This document shows positions 1 to 8,055 of a stretch of 29,958 bases of DNA, piece after piece; positions within the stretch are counted from its first letter, which is position 1, and each line of letters starts with the position of its first letter. Source of the stretch: DASXRA01 sp036558905. GTDB taxonomy: Bacteria; Actinomycetota; Actinomycetes; Mycobacteriales; Jatrophihabitantaceae. Position numbers and translations under genes: made by a program. The DNA lies in NCBI GenBank assembly GCA_036558905.1, contig DATBER010000042.1, positions 1 to 29,958 on the forward strand, given 5' to 3'. Below the pieces are notes generated by a model that was given only the letters and a program-made list of their open reading frames with translations, was not told the origin of the DNA and made no database searches.

Positions 1-1
1 C

Positions 2-532
2 GACGGCGAGTGGACGTCGGCCCAGCTGCGTGTCTATCGCGCGGTGCACGAGGCGCAGGAGGCCGGCATCGCCGAGGTGAAGGCGGGGGCCGACTTCCTC
101 GCCGCGCACCGGGCGGCCATGTGGGTGCTGGCCGACCACCTGCACTCGTGGGGAATCCTGCCCGTCACCGCCGACGTCTCCTGCGCCGCCGACCCCGCGC
201 ACCCGGGCGCCGGCCTGCACCGCCGCTACACCCTGCACGGCACGTCGCACATGCTGGGCATCGACGTCCACGACTGCGCGCTGGCCCGCGAGGAGACCTA
301 CCGCAAGGGCACGCTGGCGCCGGGCCACGTGCTCACCGTCGAGCCCGGGCTGTACTTCCAGGTGAATGACCGCACCGTGCCGGACGGCCTGCGCGGGCTG
401 GCCGTCCGCATCGAGGACGACATCCTGGTGACCGACAGCGAGCCGGTGAACCTGTCGGCGTCGCTGCCTCGCGATCCGGCCGAGGTCACGGCCTGGATGC
501 GCGAGGTGCAGTCGACGCCGGCCGCTCCCTAG
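2..532 (+). CDS. M24 family Xaa-Pro aminopeptidase, C-terminal part
   Basis: The reading frame is open from the window edge, so the N-terminus is missing; 176 residues are visible. Metallopeptidases of the M24 pita-bread fold remove N-terminal residues that precede proline, using a dinuclear metal site in the cytoplasm. The visible part carries the expected C-terminal metal and catalytic signatures in order: a His in HGTSHMLGIDVHD, a Glu in TVEPGLYF and a Glu in RIEDDILVT. The ending shortly after the last motif is normal for aminopeptidase P. Its TAG stop nearly coincides with the stop of the convergent M36 remnant. Methionine aminopeptidase is less likely because the EPGLYF and RIEDD spacing and HGTSH match aminopeptidase P/prolidase. 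Confidence 0.9.
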   Translation, partial: DGEWTSAQLRVYRAVHEAQEAGIAEVKAGADFLAAHRAAMWVLADHLHSWGILPVTADVSCAADPAHPGAGLHRRYTLHGTSHMLGIDVHDCALAREETYRKGTLAPGHVLTVEPGLYFQVNDRTVPDGLRGLAVRIEDDILVTDSEPVNLSASLPRDPAEVTAWMREVQSTPAAP

Positions 533-1349
533 ATCCCCGGAATCCCCCGGGGGCGTGGAACGCTGCCCGGACGGTGTTCGCCGCGTTCGTTCCGTTCATC
601 TGCCGTGCGGTGTTGATCGTGGCCAGCGCCGCGTCGTGGAAGGACGTGTCCGGGGCGAAGCCGAACTGGGCGTTGATGATGATGCGGTTCGCCGTGCGAT
701 CGCCCAGGGCGGTGCGGATGTCCCAGAGCGCGCGCAACCAGATCTCGCCGTCGTCGTGCGCCTCGCCGTCGAGGTCGGCGTAGGTCTTGTCCGTGTCGAC
801 GCGGCGCAGGCAGTGCACCGGGCCGGGCGTGGAACTCGTCGAGTCCCAGCCGGCGACGCACGGCGCATCCGTCAGCCTCGGCCAGCCGTAGCGGGCGTCC
901 GCGGCCAGCCCGACGCTCACCGCCAGGTAGTCGCCGAACGCCTCGCCGATGGCGCCGGCCTCCTCGGACGACCCGAAGCCCGGCCGAAACCGCTGACCGC
1001 GTCGGCCAGGCTCCCGGTCGACGAGCGCACACGACGTACTTGCCGGACAGCTTCCCCGAGCCGTCCAGGTTGCGCAGTGGCACCATGGCGTACTCCGACG
1101 CGAGTACGGCCGAGTCGGAATCCTTCGCGTCCACAAGGGATTCGTCACCCGACGACTGCACCGGGTTGACCTTGAAGACCTGTCCGACCGGCATGGCCGA
1201 CGGGCTGGCACCGGCCGCGTGCTGTAGCGCGACGCGGCGGCCGCCCCCAGCACCAGTGTTGTTCCGATGACGACCAGGCGCTGCCGTATACCGACTCCCC
1301 GAGTAGTGGGTGCGTTCGCAGTATCCTGCACCTCCGCACGCCGTTGCAC
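529..1349 (-). pseudogene. M36 (fungalysin-type) secreted metalloprotease remnant
   Basis: No single frame is intact. Reading 5' to 3' on the minus strand, the first frame gives a signal-peptide-like segment (RQRLVVIGTTLVLGAAAA). A shift into a second frame gives VGQVFKVNPVQSSGDESLVD and NLDGSGKLSGKYVV, typical of the region preceding the catalytic domain in actinobacterial M36 proteases. A shift back gives SSEEAGAIGEAFGDYLAVSV and the C-terminal helices (DGEIWLRALWDIRTALG, FHDAALATINTARQ). The catalytic stretch with HEXXH, several hundred residues in relatives, is absent. A further shift in the C5G5 run near 548-557 separates the frame from a normal-looking ending (RGIPGI then TAG). At least two frameshifts plus a large deletion make it non-functional. 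Confidence 0.8.
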
Positions 1350-1390
1350 AGTCCGGGCGGGTCAGTGACACCGCATCGTGACGGCGGAGA

Positions 1391-1864
1391 ATGGTCGGCG
1401 TGACCCGTCCAGCCCGGATTGCCGCGACCGGCGACCTCGTCCTGCCGCCCGGTCGCGGGTTGCCCGACGGGCTGGTGATCCCGGACGCCGAGCTGGCCGA
1501 GCGGTTCAGCCGCTCGTCCGGCCCGGGCGGTCAGTCGGTGAACACCGCCGACAGCCGGGTCGAGCTGTCCTGGGACGTGGCCCGGTCGGCGGCGCTCGGC
1601 GACTCGCAGCGCGCCCGCCTGCTCGACCGCCTGGGCGGCCGACTGGTCGAGGGCGTGCTCACCATCAGCGCGTCCGAGCACCGGGCCCAGCTGCGCAATC
1701 GCGTCGCCGCCCGCGAGCGGCTGGCCGCGACGGTGGCCGAGGCGCTCACTCCGCCGACGGTGCGCCGCGCGACCCGTCCGTCTCGCGCGGCCAAGCAGGC
1801 CCGACTGGACGCCAAGCGGCGGCGCGGGGCCCTCAAGGCGGCCCGCCGTATCCGCGACGAGTGA
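1391..1864 (+). CDS. arfB: ArfB-type peptidyl-tRNA hydrolase (ribosome rescue)
   Basis: This is a 157-residue release-factor-like protein that would hydrolyse peptidyl-tRNA on ribosomes stalled without a stop codon. The catalytic GGQ lies at residues 46-48 in SSGPGGQSVNTADSRVEL. There is no codon-recognition domain, and the C-terminus is a basic tail (AAKQARLDAKRRRGALKAARRIRDE) of the kind that enters the empty mRNA channel in ArfB. Length is close to the usual 140 residues. The ATG is preceded by GGCGGAG; a GTG three codons later is possible. It faces the M1 peptidase gene with an 18-bp hairpin between them. PrfH is less likely because of the length and tail. Confidence 0.9.
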   Translation: MVGVTRPARIAATGDLVLPPGRGLPDGLVIPDAELAERFSRSSGPGGQSVNTADSRVELSWDVARSAALGDSQRARLLDRLGGRLVEGVLTISASEHRAQLRNRVAARERLAATVAEALTPPTVRRATRPSRAAKQARLDAKRRRGALKAARRIRDE

Positions 1865-1871
1865 GCGCCTT

Positions 1872-1921
1872 CCGGTTTTGGTCACCAGGCCGGTTATATG
1901 AGACCTGGTGACCAAAACCGG
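1872..1921. terminator. Bidirectional 18-bp perfect hairpin between convergent genes
   Basis: The arms at 1872-1889 (CCGGTTTTGGTCACCAGG) and 1904-1921 are exact reverse complements, separated by a 14-nt loop. The hairpin sits 7 nt after the arfB stop and 13 nt before the end of the convergent M1 peptidase gene, as expected for a terminator serving both strands. There is no U-tract outside the stem, which is common in actinobacteria; the TTTT/AAAA block lies inside the stem. Confidence 0.75.
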
Positions 1922-1934
1922 TGAGGGTGAGCGG

Positions 1935-3464
1935 TCAGGGGGCGGCTTGCAGGGCCCGCTCCACGCGCTGGATCTGGGGCAGCGACTTCGGGGCGACGGC
2001 CGTGGCGGCCGATCCGGTCGGGAACCCGTTCTCGGCGGTCGGAGCCGGCTTGGTCGGGGTGAACAGCCAGTTCTGGAAGAACGTCTGCAGTTGCTGCCCG
2101 GACAACGACTCGGCGAGCGACTCGAACTGCTGGATCGTCGCGTTGCCGTACCGATGCACGAGCGGCCACAGCCGCATCAGCGAGAAGAACGTCGAGTCGC
2201 CGATCCGGTTTCGCAGCGCCTGCAACACCATCGGGCCGCGCTCGTAGATCGGGTTGGCGAAGATGTTGTTCACGCCCGGATCGCCGACCTTCACCGTCCA
2301 GAACGGATCGTTCGCCGGGTACTTGGCGTAGGTGCTGTCGAACAGCGACTGAGCCGAGCCGTCACCGTGCGTCTCGGACCACCGCCACTCGGCGAACGAC
2401 GCGAACCCCTCGTTGAGCCAGATGTCGCTCCAGTGGTGCACCGACACGTTGTCGCCGTACCACTGGTGGGCGTTCTCGTGAACCACGACGTATATGTCCG
2501 AGCCGTCGTCCCAGAAGTCCGACGAGTACGTCGGCCGCGTCTGCGTTTCCAGCGCATACCCGAAGGCCAGGTCGGGCACCACGCCGCCCGTCGCGTCGAA
2601 CGGGTACGGCCCCCACTGCTGGGTCTCCCAGTCGATGACCTCGGGGGTGCGCGCGATGTCGACAGCGGCCGCCGGCGGCACGTCCTGCTGGGCCACTGCC
2701 GTCGTGTACGGGATGCCGCCGGACGTGCGCCCGTTCGTCACCGTGTACTTGCCGATCGCGACGAAGGCGAGGTAGGTGGCCATCGGCCGGTCCTCGCGCC
2801 ACCGGTACGTCGACCGGCCCCCGTGCGTGCTCGATCCGGTCAGGCGGCCGTTGCCGATCGCCTGCAGGCCGGCCGGCACCGTCATCGAGACGTCGTAGGT
2901 CGCCTTGTCCAGCGGGTGGTCGTTCGCCGGGAACCACCACGCCGACGCCTCGGCCTCGTCGGCGATGACCGCTCCGGTCGGCGTCTTGAACCACGGCGAG
3001 AAGCCGCCGACCAGCGTGTCGGCCGGCCGGCCCGAGTACTTCACCCGGATGGTGATGCCCGTACCCCGGCGTATGGCCTGGGCCGGAGTGACGACGAGTT
3101 CACCGCCGTAGTTGCGGGCCGGCGTGTCGTACGCGTACTCGGTGGTGGTCGCCGTCCGGCCGTTCACCGTCGCCGAGGTCACCGGCAGCAGGAAGTCGAG
3201 GTCGAACCGGGACAAGTCCTGGGTGGCGCGCGCGGAGATGGTGGTGTCGCCGGTCAGCACGCCGGTCGCCGGGTCGTAGTCGATCGCGATCGTGTAGTGC
3301 CACACGTCGTAGCCACCGTTGCCGTAGCGCGGGTAGTACGGGTCGCCGATGCCGTCGCTGCCGGGCGAGGGAGCAGCCGCTGCGGCGACGGCCGGCGCGA
3401 CGAGGGCGGCCAGGGCGGCGAGGATCAGCCCACGCCGGGCGAGTCTCGTGAATGAACCAGACAC
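1935..3464 (-). CDS. Secreted M1 family zinc metallopeptidase
   Basis: The 509-residue protein has a signal peptide (RLARRGLILAALAALVAPAVA then AAAA), so it should be exported. The M1 zinc site is complete: H329-E330-x-x-H333 in HENAHQWYGD and E352 in WLNEGFASF. The exopeptidase GAMEN loop is represented by the divergent GYALETQ, as in compact actinobacterial M1 enzymes. The family cleaves N-terminal residues from peptides. It lacks the large C-terminal helical domain of PepN, which fits its length. The start is GTG, preceded by GAGGAGAGG; this region lies within an inverted repeat (see 3460-3496). It stands alone downstream of the winged-helix operon. Confidence 0.9.
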   Translation of the reverse strand: MSGSFTRLARRGLILAALAALVAPAVAAAAAPSPGSDGIGDPYYPRYGNGGYDVWHYTIAIDYDPATGVLTGDTTISARATQDLSRFDLDFLLPVTSATVNGRTATTTEYAYDTPARNYGGELVVTPAQAIRRGTGITIRVKYSGRPADTLVGGFSPWFKTPTGAVIADEAEASAWWFPANDHPLDKATYDVSMTVPAGLQAIGNGRLTGSSTHGGRSTYRWREDRPMATYLAFVAIGKYTVTNGRTSGGIPYTTAVAQQDVPPAAAVDIARTPEVIDWETQQWGPYPFDATGGVVPDLAFGYALETQTRPTYSSDFWDDGSDIYVVVHENAHQWYGDNVSVHHWSDIWLNEGFASFAEWRWSETHGDGSAQSLFDSTYAKYPANDPFWTVKVGDPGVNNIFANPIYERGPMVLQALRNRIGDSTFFSLMRLWPLVHRYGNATIQQFESLAESLSGQQLQTFFQNWLFTPTKPAPTAENGFPTGSAATAVAPKSLPQIQRVERALQAAP

Positions 3465-3496
3465 AACCTCTCCTCAAGGGCGAAAGGGGTTGTGTC
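3460..3496 (-). promoter_or_regulatory. Inverted repeat enclosing the start of the M1 peptidase gene
   Basis: GACACAACC at 3460-3468 and GGTTGTGTC at 3488-3496 are perfect 9-bp arms with a 19-nt spacer. In the mRNA of the M1 gene the 3' arm contains the GTG start and the loop holds the purine-rich ribosome site, so the hairpin could limit initiation. It could equally be a protein operator. Only the repeat is seen; function is inferred. Confidence 0.45.
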
Positions 3497-3519
3497 GCAT
3501 CCTTGCCGACCTACCGGGA

Positions 3520-4620
3520 CTAGTCCACCCACCTCACCTCGACGTCGTCGGCCTCGCGGGCAGCGCCAACGCGTTCGGCTTCGGCCTCGATATCGCGCCG
3601 TACGGCCGGCGGGAACGGGACGAACGGCTCGACGGCCAGTTGCAGCCGGCCCTTGCTCGACTTGGGCCGCCAGGCGCCGACCACCTCGCCGTCGACGAAC
3701 AGCACGCCCGGCCGGCCGAGCACCGGCCACAACGCCCTGTGCACCGACTTGTCCGGGACTATCAGGTCACGGTCGCGGGCCTGCAGGTACGGGTCGAACG
3801 CGCCGAGCAGCCGGGTCAAGCGCGGGGTCTTGCGCCGCCGCCGGGCCGATGCCGCCGCGTCGGACGGCAACCACCCGGTACGGCCGTCGACGCTGACCTC
3901 GACCAGGTCGTCGGGCCACACCTCGACCAGGTCGGCCCGCCGCGCGCCCAGGTAGTCGGCGACCTCGCCCTGCGTGCCGGGACCGAGCAGGGACAGGTAC
4001 GTCCGAACCAGGTCCTGCAGGGCCGCGACGTCGATGCCCGTCGGCTGCTTCGCGCCGGAACGGGGCGCGAGCACGGGCGGCGACGAGTCGGGCTCGAGCT
4101 CGATGCCGGCCGCCAGCGTCGGGAAGCGCAGCACCATCTCGTAGACGTGCGTGGCCTTACATCCGCGGCAGTAGCGGCTCATCCCATCCGGCGTGGCCCG
4201 GGTCAGCGCCGTGCTGACCGCGCCCTTTCCCATCGGCGCGGTGACGATCTTGCGCAGGCCGGTCAGCGCGAGGTCGAAGGCCTCGAGGCCACCGATGCCG
4301 GCCTTTCGCAGCGGAGCCGACGCCAGCAGCCGGTTGGCCGCGTCGGCGTCGGACAGCGGCCACAACGCGGCGCCCAGCCGGTCGAGGTCACGCCGACGGT
4401 GCAGGTACGGCGCGCCGCGCACTGTCCAGGCCAGGGCCACTTCCGCCGGGATCGCGGCCGGCTTGGCCAGGCGGGCGTCCAGTGACAGCCGGGCCGACCC
4501 GGAGGTGTCCTGCAGCCCGAGGTCGAGCACGGCCAGCTTGTCCGGGCTCGACGCCTCGCGGGACAGGCCCTGGGCCGCCACCCGGTAGGCGACGACCTGC
4601 TCGCGGGTCAGCTCGATCAC
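3520..4620 (-). CDS. Winged-helix DNA-binding domain protein (HTH_42 family)
   Basis: The 366-residue protein resembles the widespread actinobacterial winged-helix family (HTH_42, AlkZ/YcaQ-like fold), whose better-known members are DNA glycosylases acting on cross-links; most relatives are uncharacterised. Visible features are LTREQVVAYRVAAQGL at the N-terminus, APYLHRRRDLDRL, a YCRGCKATHVYE cysteine pair near the middle, and a C-terminal block with VLGRPGVLFVDGEVVGAWRPK, typical of the family. I do not see the QxQ motif of YcaQ glycosylases, so enzymatic activity is uncertain. The GTG start overlaps the TGA of the upstream DUF3224 gene (GTGA), giving a translationally coupled operon divergent from the WYL regulator. 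Starting further upstream would run through the DUF3224 gene. Confidence 0.8.
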   Translation of the reverse strand: MIELTREQVVAYRVAAQGLSREASSPDKLAVLDLGLQDTSGSARLSLDARLAKPAAIPAEVALAWTVRGAPYLHRRRDLDRLGAALWPLSDADAANRLLASAPLRKAGIGGLEAFDLALTGLRKIVTAPMGKGAVSTALTRATPDGMSRYCRGCKATHVYEMVLRFPTLAAGIELEPDSSPPVLAPRSGAKQPTGIDVAALQDLVRTYLSLLGPGTQGEVADYLGARRADLVEVWPDDLVEVSVDGRTGWLPSDAAASARRRRKTPRLTRLLGAFDPYLQARDRDLIVPDKSVHRALWPVLGRPGVLFVDGEVVGAWRPKSSKGRLQLAVEPFVPFPPAVRRDIEAEAERVGAAREADDVEVRWVD

Positions 4621-5069
4621 GTGTGCACCGCGGGGTCGGGCTCGAATGCGTAGGACAGCGTGACCTGGTAGGTCATGTCGCCGGCCTCCGCCTCGATCTC
4701 GCCGTGCAGCCCGGCCAGTTCGCCGGTGGCCGAGCCGGGCACGATGCGGCCCTTCGTTCGGGCGACGCCGCCCTCGTGCCGGCCCCGCTGCTCGACCACG
4801 AAGCTGCCGGTGCGCCCGTCCAGGGTGCCGGTGACCCGCTCCAGGCCGACGTAGTCGCCCGCGAGCGTCTTGGGCTCGGCCGGGTCGCCGCCGGTGTAGA
4901 CGAGCAGCAGCCGGGTGGTCGACTCGCCGACCAGGTCGCCCGTGTAGCTCAGCCCGAAGTCGGCCTGGGCCAGGGCCGGTTGCCCCTCGGGAGCGTCGTA
5001 GTGGGCCTCGTCCCACGACTTGGCGGTAACAGTGGCAATTGCGGTCGTTCGCACTTGGGCTCGGATCAT
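4617..5069 (-). CDS. DUF3224 domain protein
   Basis: A 150-residue cytoplasmic protein of the DUF3224 family, a lipocalin/AOC-like barrel of unknown function. Family signs are the N-terminal TTAIATVTAKSWDE, the DFGLSYTGDLVGEST strand pair, GLERVTGTLDGRTGSFVVEQRG, and the ending YQVTLSYAFEPDP. The ATG at 5069 is preferred over an in-frame start 44 codons upstream because the family begins here and AAGGA lies 8 nt before it. It overlaps the following winged-helix gene by 4 nt. Its divergent neighbour is a WYL regulator, a common partner of DUF3224 genes, so repression by that regulator is likely. Confidence 0.85.
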   Translation of the reverse strand: MIRAQVRTTAIATVTAKSWDEAHYDAPEGQPALAQADFGLSYTGDLVGESTTRLLLVYTGGDPAEPKTLAGDYVGLERVTGTLDGRTGSFVVEQRGRHEGGVARTKGRIVPGSATGELAGLHGEIEAEAGDMTYQVTLSYAFEPDPAVHT

Positions 5070-5083
5070 GCGTCCGATCCTTG

Positions 5084-5118
5084 CGCGAAAACCTGTCAGG
5101 GAGCGGCATGATTTCGCG
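5084..5118. promoter_or_regulatory. Candidate operator between DUF3224 operon and WYL regulator
   Basis: The 63-bp divergent intergenic region contains CGCGAAA (5084-5090) mirrored by TTTCGCG (5112-5118), and between them the odd palindrome CCTGTCAGG (5092-5100). Position between a helix-turn-helix WYL gene and its likely target suggests an operator. Which part is bound is not determined by sequence alone. Confidence 0.4.
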
Positions 5119-5132
5119 GCAGAATCGACGGC

Positions 5133-6104
5133 GTGCGTGCGAGCCGCCTGCTGGCCATCATGTCGCTGCTGCACGTGCGCGGCCGGGTCAGTGCCCAGCA
5201 TCTGGCCGACGAGCTCGAGGTCTCGCTGCGCACCGTGTACCGCGACATCGAGGCGCTGAGCGAGGCCGGCGTCCCGGTGTACGCGGTGCGCGGCCGGGCC
5301 GGCGGGTTCGCGCTGCTCGACGGCTACCGCCCGGGGTTCACCGGTCTCACCGGTGACGAGGCCGACGCGCTGTTCCTCACCGGGCTGCCCGGGCCGGCCG
5401 CCGAGCTGGGCCTGGGCACTGTCCTGGCCGCCACGCAGGTGAAGCTGCTGGCCGCGCTACCGCCGCCGTTGCGCGAGCGGGCGGCCCGCATCCGCGACCG
5501 GTTCCACCTCGACGCCCCGGGCTGGCTGCGCGAGACCGAGGCGCCGCCCGCCCTGTCGGTCATCGCCGACGCCGTGTGGGCGCAGCGCCGGCTGCGGGTG
5601 CACTACGAGCGGGCCAACCGGGTGCTGGTCGACCGCGTGCTCGATCCGCTCGGCATCGTGCTCAAAGCCGGCACCTGGTACCTGGTCGCCCGGGCCGACG
5701 GATCGACGGGGCCGCGCACCTACCGGGTGTCGCGGGTGCGCGCGTCCGAACTGCTGGACGAGACGTTCGAGCGGCCGGACGGCTTCGACCTGCGCGAGCA
5801 CTGGGAGGCCTATCAGGCCGACTACGCCGAGCGCGTGTACCGCGAGCGGGCCGTCGTGCGGCTGTCGCCGGCCGGCCGCGAACTGCTGTTCCTGGTCGGG
5901 ACGATCGCGGCCCGGGCCGCCCGCGCGGAGATGAGCCCGCCCGACGAGGACGGCTGGGCCACCACCACCGTGCCGATCGAGTCGGCGCGCCACGGCCTGC
6001 ACGCCCTGCTGCAACTGGGCCCCGAGGTCGAGGTGCTCGCGCCGGCCGCCCTGCGCGAGCAGTTCGCGACGGCCGCGCTGGCCCTCGCCGAGCGATACCG
6101 CTAG
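5133..6104 (+). CDS. YafY-type HTH and WYL domain transcriptional regulator
   Basis: The 323-residue protein has an N-terminal HTH_11 domain (residues about 1-60: SRLLAIMSLLHVRGRVSAQ, LADELEVSLRTVYRDIEALS, then AGVPVYAVRGRAGGFALLDGYR), the classical start of YafY regulators. A middle WYL domain follows (about 140-215: VHYERANRVLVDRVLDPLGIVLKAGTWYLVAR), and a C-terminal WCX-like region ends the protein. WYL domains bind small ligands or nucleic acids. It starts with GTG and is transcribed away from the DUF3224/winged-helix operon, which it probably controls. The ligand is unknown. Confidence 0.9.
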   Translation: MRASRLLAIMSLLHVRGRVSAQHLADELEVSLRTVYRDIEALSEAGVPVYAVRGRAGGFALLDGYRPGFTGLTGDEADALFLTGLPGPAAELGLGTVLAATQVKLLAALPPPLRERAARIRDRFHLDAPGWLRETEAPPALSVIADAVWAQRRLRVHYERANRVLVDRVLDPLGIVLKAGTWYLVARADGSTGPRTYRVSRVRASELLDETFERPDGFDLREHWEAYQADYAERVYRERAVVRLSPAGRELLFLVGTIAARAARAEMSPPDEDGWATTTVPIESARHGLHALLQLGPEVEVLAPAALREQFATAALALAERYR

Positions 6105-6403
6105 GACGGCGGCGGTTTGTCCGAGGTGCCGTTGACCGGGCGCCGCGGCGAGCTGGTGCCCGGGATGTCGCGCGGGTCGGCCGGTTCGGGCGGCCGAGCC
6201 GGGTCATCGTCGCGTGGGAATTCCTCGCGCACCTTGCGCAGGTGGCGGGTCATCGACCGGAACAGGAAGTAGCAGGCCACGCACAGCACCAGGATGACCG
6301 CCAGCGCGATCGGGCCGGCCTTCTTGGCCTCGCCCCCGCCGCTGTTGTCGGCGGCGGCGACCACCCATGCCACCGACGACGCCGCGACTCCCGGAAGGGC
6401 CAT
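6101..6403 (-). CDS. Small membrane protein downstream of mca
   Basis: A 100-residue protein with a short N-terminal segment, one clear transmembrane helix (GPIALAVILVLCVACYFLFR) followed by the basic stretch SMTRHLRKVREEF, and a proline-rich charged tail, presumably cytoplasmic. Its ATG overlaps the mca stop by one base (TGATG), so the two are cotranscribed. In Mycobacterium tuberculosis a membrane protein gene (Rv1081c) lies between greA and mca, so this is probably the positional counterpart. Function is unknown. Its stop overlaps the end of the convergent WYL gene by 4 nt. Confidence 0.8.
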   Translation of the reverse strand: MALPGVAASSVAWVVAAADNSGGGEAKKAGPIALAVILVLCVACYFLFRSMTRHLRKVREEFPRDDDPARPPEPADPRDIPGTSSPRRPVNGTSDKPPPS

Positions 6404-7308
6404 CAGGCCGACGCCTTCTCCCGCACGCCGGCGAACAGGTCGTCCTCGGGAAGCGACGTCTCGACGAGCGACCGCACCAGCTCGAAGTCCTCGGTGGGCC
6501 ACGCCTCGCGCTGGACGTCGAGGGGCACCTTGAAGAACCAGCCGTTCGGGTCGACCTGCGTGGCGTGAGCGATCAGCGCGGCGTCACGACGCTCGAACCA
6601 TTCGCCGCACGGCACCCGCGTCGTGATGTTCGGCTCACGGCGCTTCTCTTCGTACTCGCTCCAGCGCTGCATGACTTCCTCATAGGGCGATTCCAGTCCG
6701 CGGTCAATCATCGCACCGTGCAGCGCCATCATCCGATCACGGCTGAACCCGACGTCGTAGTAGAGCTTCAGCGGCTGCCACGGGTCACCGGCGTCGGGGT
6801 AGGCCTCCGAGTCGGGCGCCGCCTCGAACGCGGCCATGGTGATCTTGTGGCACATGATGTGGTCGGGGTGCGGGTAGCCGCCGTTCTCGTCGTAGGTCGT
6901 GACGACGTGCGGGCGGAAGGTGCGGATCTGGGCCACGAGCCGCTCGGCGGCCACCTCCACCGGCTGCAGGCCGAAGCACCCCTCGGGCAAGGGCGGCAGC
7001 GGGTCGCCCTCGGGCAGGCCCGAGTCGACGAACCCGAGCCACGCCTGGCGCACGCCGAGGATCTCGCGGGCCCGGCGCATCTCCGCCTCACGGATGGAGG
7101 CGATGTTGGCCTCGATGTCCTCCCGGCCCTGCAGCGCCGGGTTGAGGATGCTGCCGCGCTCGCCACCGGTACACGTCACGACCAGGACGTCGACGCCCTC
7201 GTCGACGTAACGCGCCATCGTGGCGGCGCCTTTGCTGGACTCGTCGTCTGGGTGGGCATGCACGGCCATCAACCGAAGCGCGTCGTCGCGGTGGTTCACG
7301 CGTCCCAT
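6403..7308 (-). CDS. mca: Mycothiol S-conjugate amidase
   Basis: The 301-residue enzyme cleaves the amide bond of mycothiol S-conjugates, releasing a mercapturic acid for export and GlcN-Ins for mycothiol recycling, a cytoplasmic detoxification step. It belongs to the LmbE/MshB zinc deacetylase family. Zinc and catalytic motifs are AHPDDES at residues 18-24 and HPDH at 147-150. CTGGERGSILNP and TTYDENGGYPHPDH distinguish Mca from MshB. The length matches mycobacterial Mca (about 288). The downstream small membrane gene overlaps it by one base; greA lies nearby, as in mycobacteria. The presence of mca implies that the host makes mycothiol. Confidence 0.95.
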   Translation of the reverse strand: MGRVNHRDDALRLMAVHAHPDDESSKGAATMARYVDEGVDVLVVTCTGGERGSILNPALQGREDIEANIASIREAEMRRAREILGVRQAWLGFVDSGLPEGDPLPPLPEGCFGLQPVEVAAERLVAQIRTFRPHVVTTYDENGGYPHPDHIMCHKITMAAFEAAPDSEAYPDAGDPWQPLKLYYDVGFSRDRMMALHGAMIDRGLESPYEEVMQRWSEYEEKRREPNITTRVPCGEWFERRDAALIAHATQVDPNGWFFKVPLDVQREAWPTEDFELVRSLVETSLPEDDLFAGVREKASA

Positions 7309-7335
7309 TGTTGCGGATCGGGCGACAACGTTTAT

Positions 7336-8055
7336 TCACCGGTCGTAGCGGGCGAGGAACTGCGTGACGTCACGCGCGATCGCCGGCTGGGCCAGCAACG
7401 CGGTGCCGTGCGCCGAGCCCGGCACGACGACGAGCCGCTTGGCCTTCGACGCCGCCGCCTTCTCGAAACCGGGTGTGGCCGTGGCCGCGCCGTACTCGTC
7501 GCCCCGGGCAGTGACGAACAACGTCGGGGTCATCAGCTTGGCCGCGTACGGCGCGACCGCCGTGCCTTGGAGGGCGTCCTCGGCCGACAGGCTCACCACC
7601 GCCTGCGGATGGGCCGTGACCGCCGTGATGATCGCCGCCTTGGCCCCCTGCGAGGCGCCGACGAAGCCCACGGCGCTCGCCCCGTGGGTCCGCAGGTAGT
7701 CGCTGACCCGGGCCAGGTCGCCCTGTGGCGTGCCCGCGTAGTCGTAGAGGACGACCCGGCAGCCGGGCAGCGTCTTCGCGTAGGTCAGCCACGAGCACAG
7801 GTCCTGGTCGCTCTCGTTCACGAACACGACCGCCCGCGGGCCGGTGCCGAGGGCCGCCGCGGTCAGGGCCGGCGTTCCGGGCAGGTCCAGCCGCGTCGCG
7901 CCGGTGCCGGCCAGGCACGGCCACTGCGCGAGCGCATTCCTGGCGGGCGGCGCCGGTGGGGACGCCCGGCCGGAGTGACCACCGCTGCCGCAGGCCGTCA
8001 GCACCGCCGCTGCGCCCACTGCCAGGGCCCGTCGGATATATGTCGAGCTCGACAT
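7336..8055 (-). CDS. Alpha/beta-hydrolase fold lipoprotein
   Basis: The 239-residue protein begins with a lipoprotein signal peptide ending in the lipobox LTAC (Cys about residue 21), so it is probably anchored on the outer face of the membrane. The mature part has a compact alpha/beta-hydrolase pattern: VVFVNESDQDLCSW, the nucleophile elbow GASQGA, an acid in TARGDEYG and a His in VPGSAHGTAL. The substrate is unknown. Its start codon lies inside an 18-bp palindrome shared with the divergent PadR gene, so PadR probably represses it. It lies 27 bp upstream of mca on the same strand and might be cotranscribed with it. Confidence 0.8.
   Translation of the reverse strand: MSSSTYIRRALAVGAAAVLTACGSGGHSGRASPPAPPARNALAQWPCLAGTGATRLDLPGTPALTAAALGTGPRAVVFVNESDQDLCSWLTYAKTLPGCRVVLYDYAGTPQGDLARVSDYLRTHGASAVGFVGASQGAKAAIITAVTAHPQAVVSLSAEDALQGTAVAPYAAKLMTPTLFVTARGDEYGAATATPGFEKAAASKAKRLVVVPGSAHGTALLAQPAIARDVTQFLARYDR

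Noticed and set aside
1908..3455. Long open frame (515 codons) antisense to the M1 peptidase gene
   Set aside because: It is Arg/Val/Gly-rich without a recognisable domain, and the opposite strand encodes a clear zinc peptidase with signal peptide. Such antisense frames are common in GC-rich DNA.
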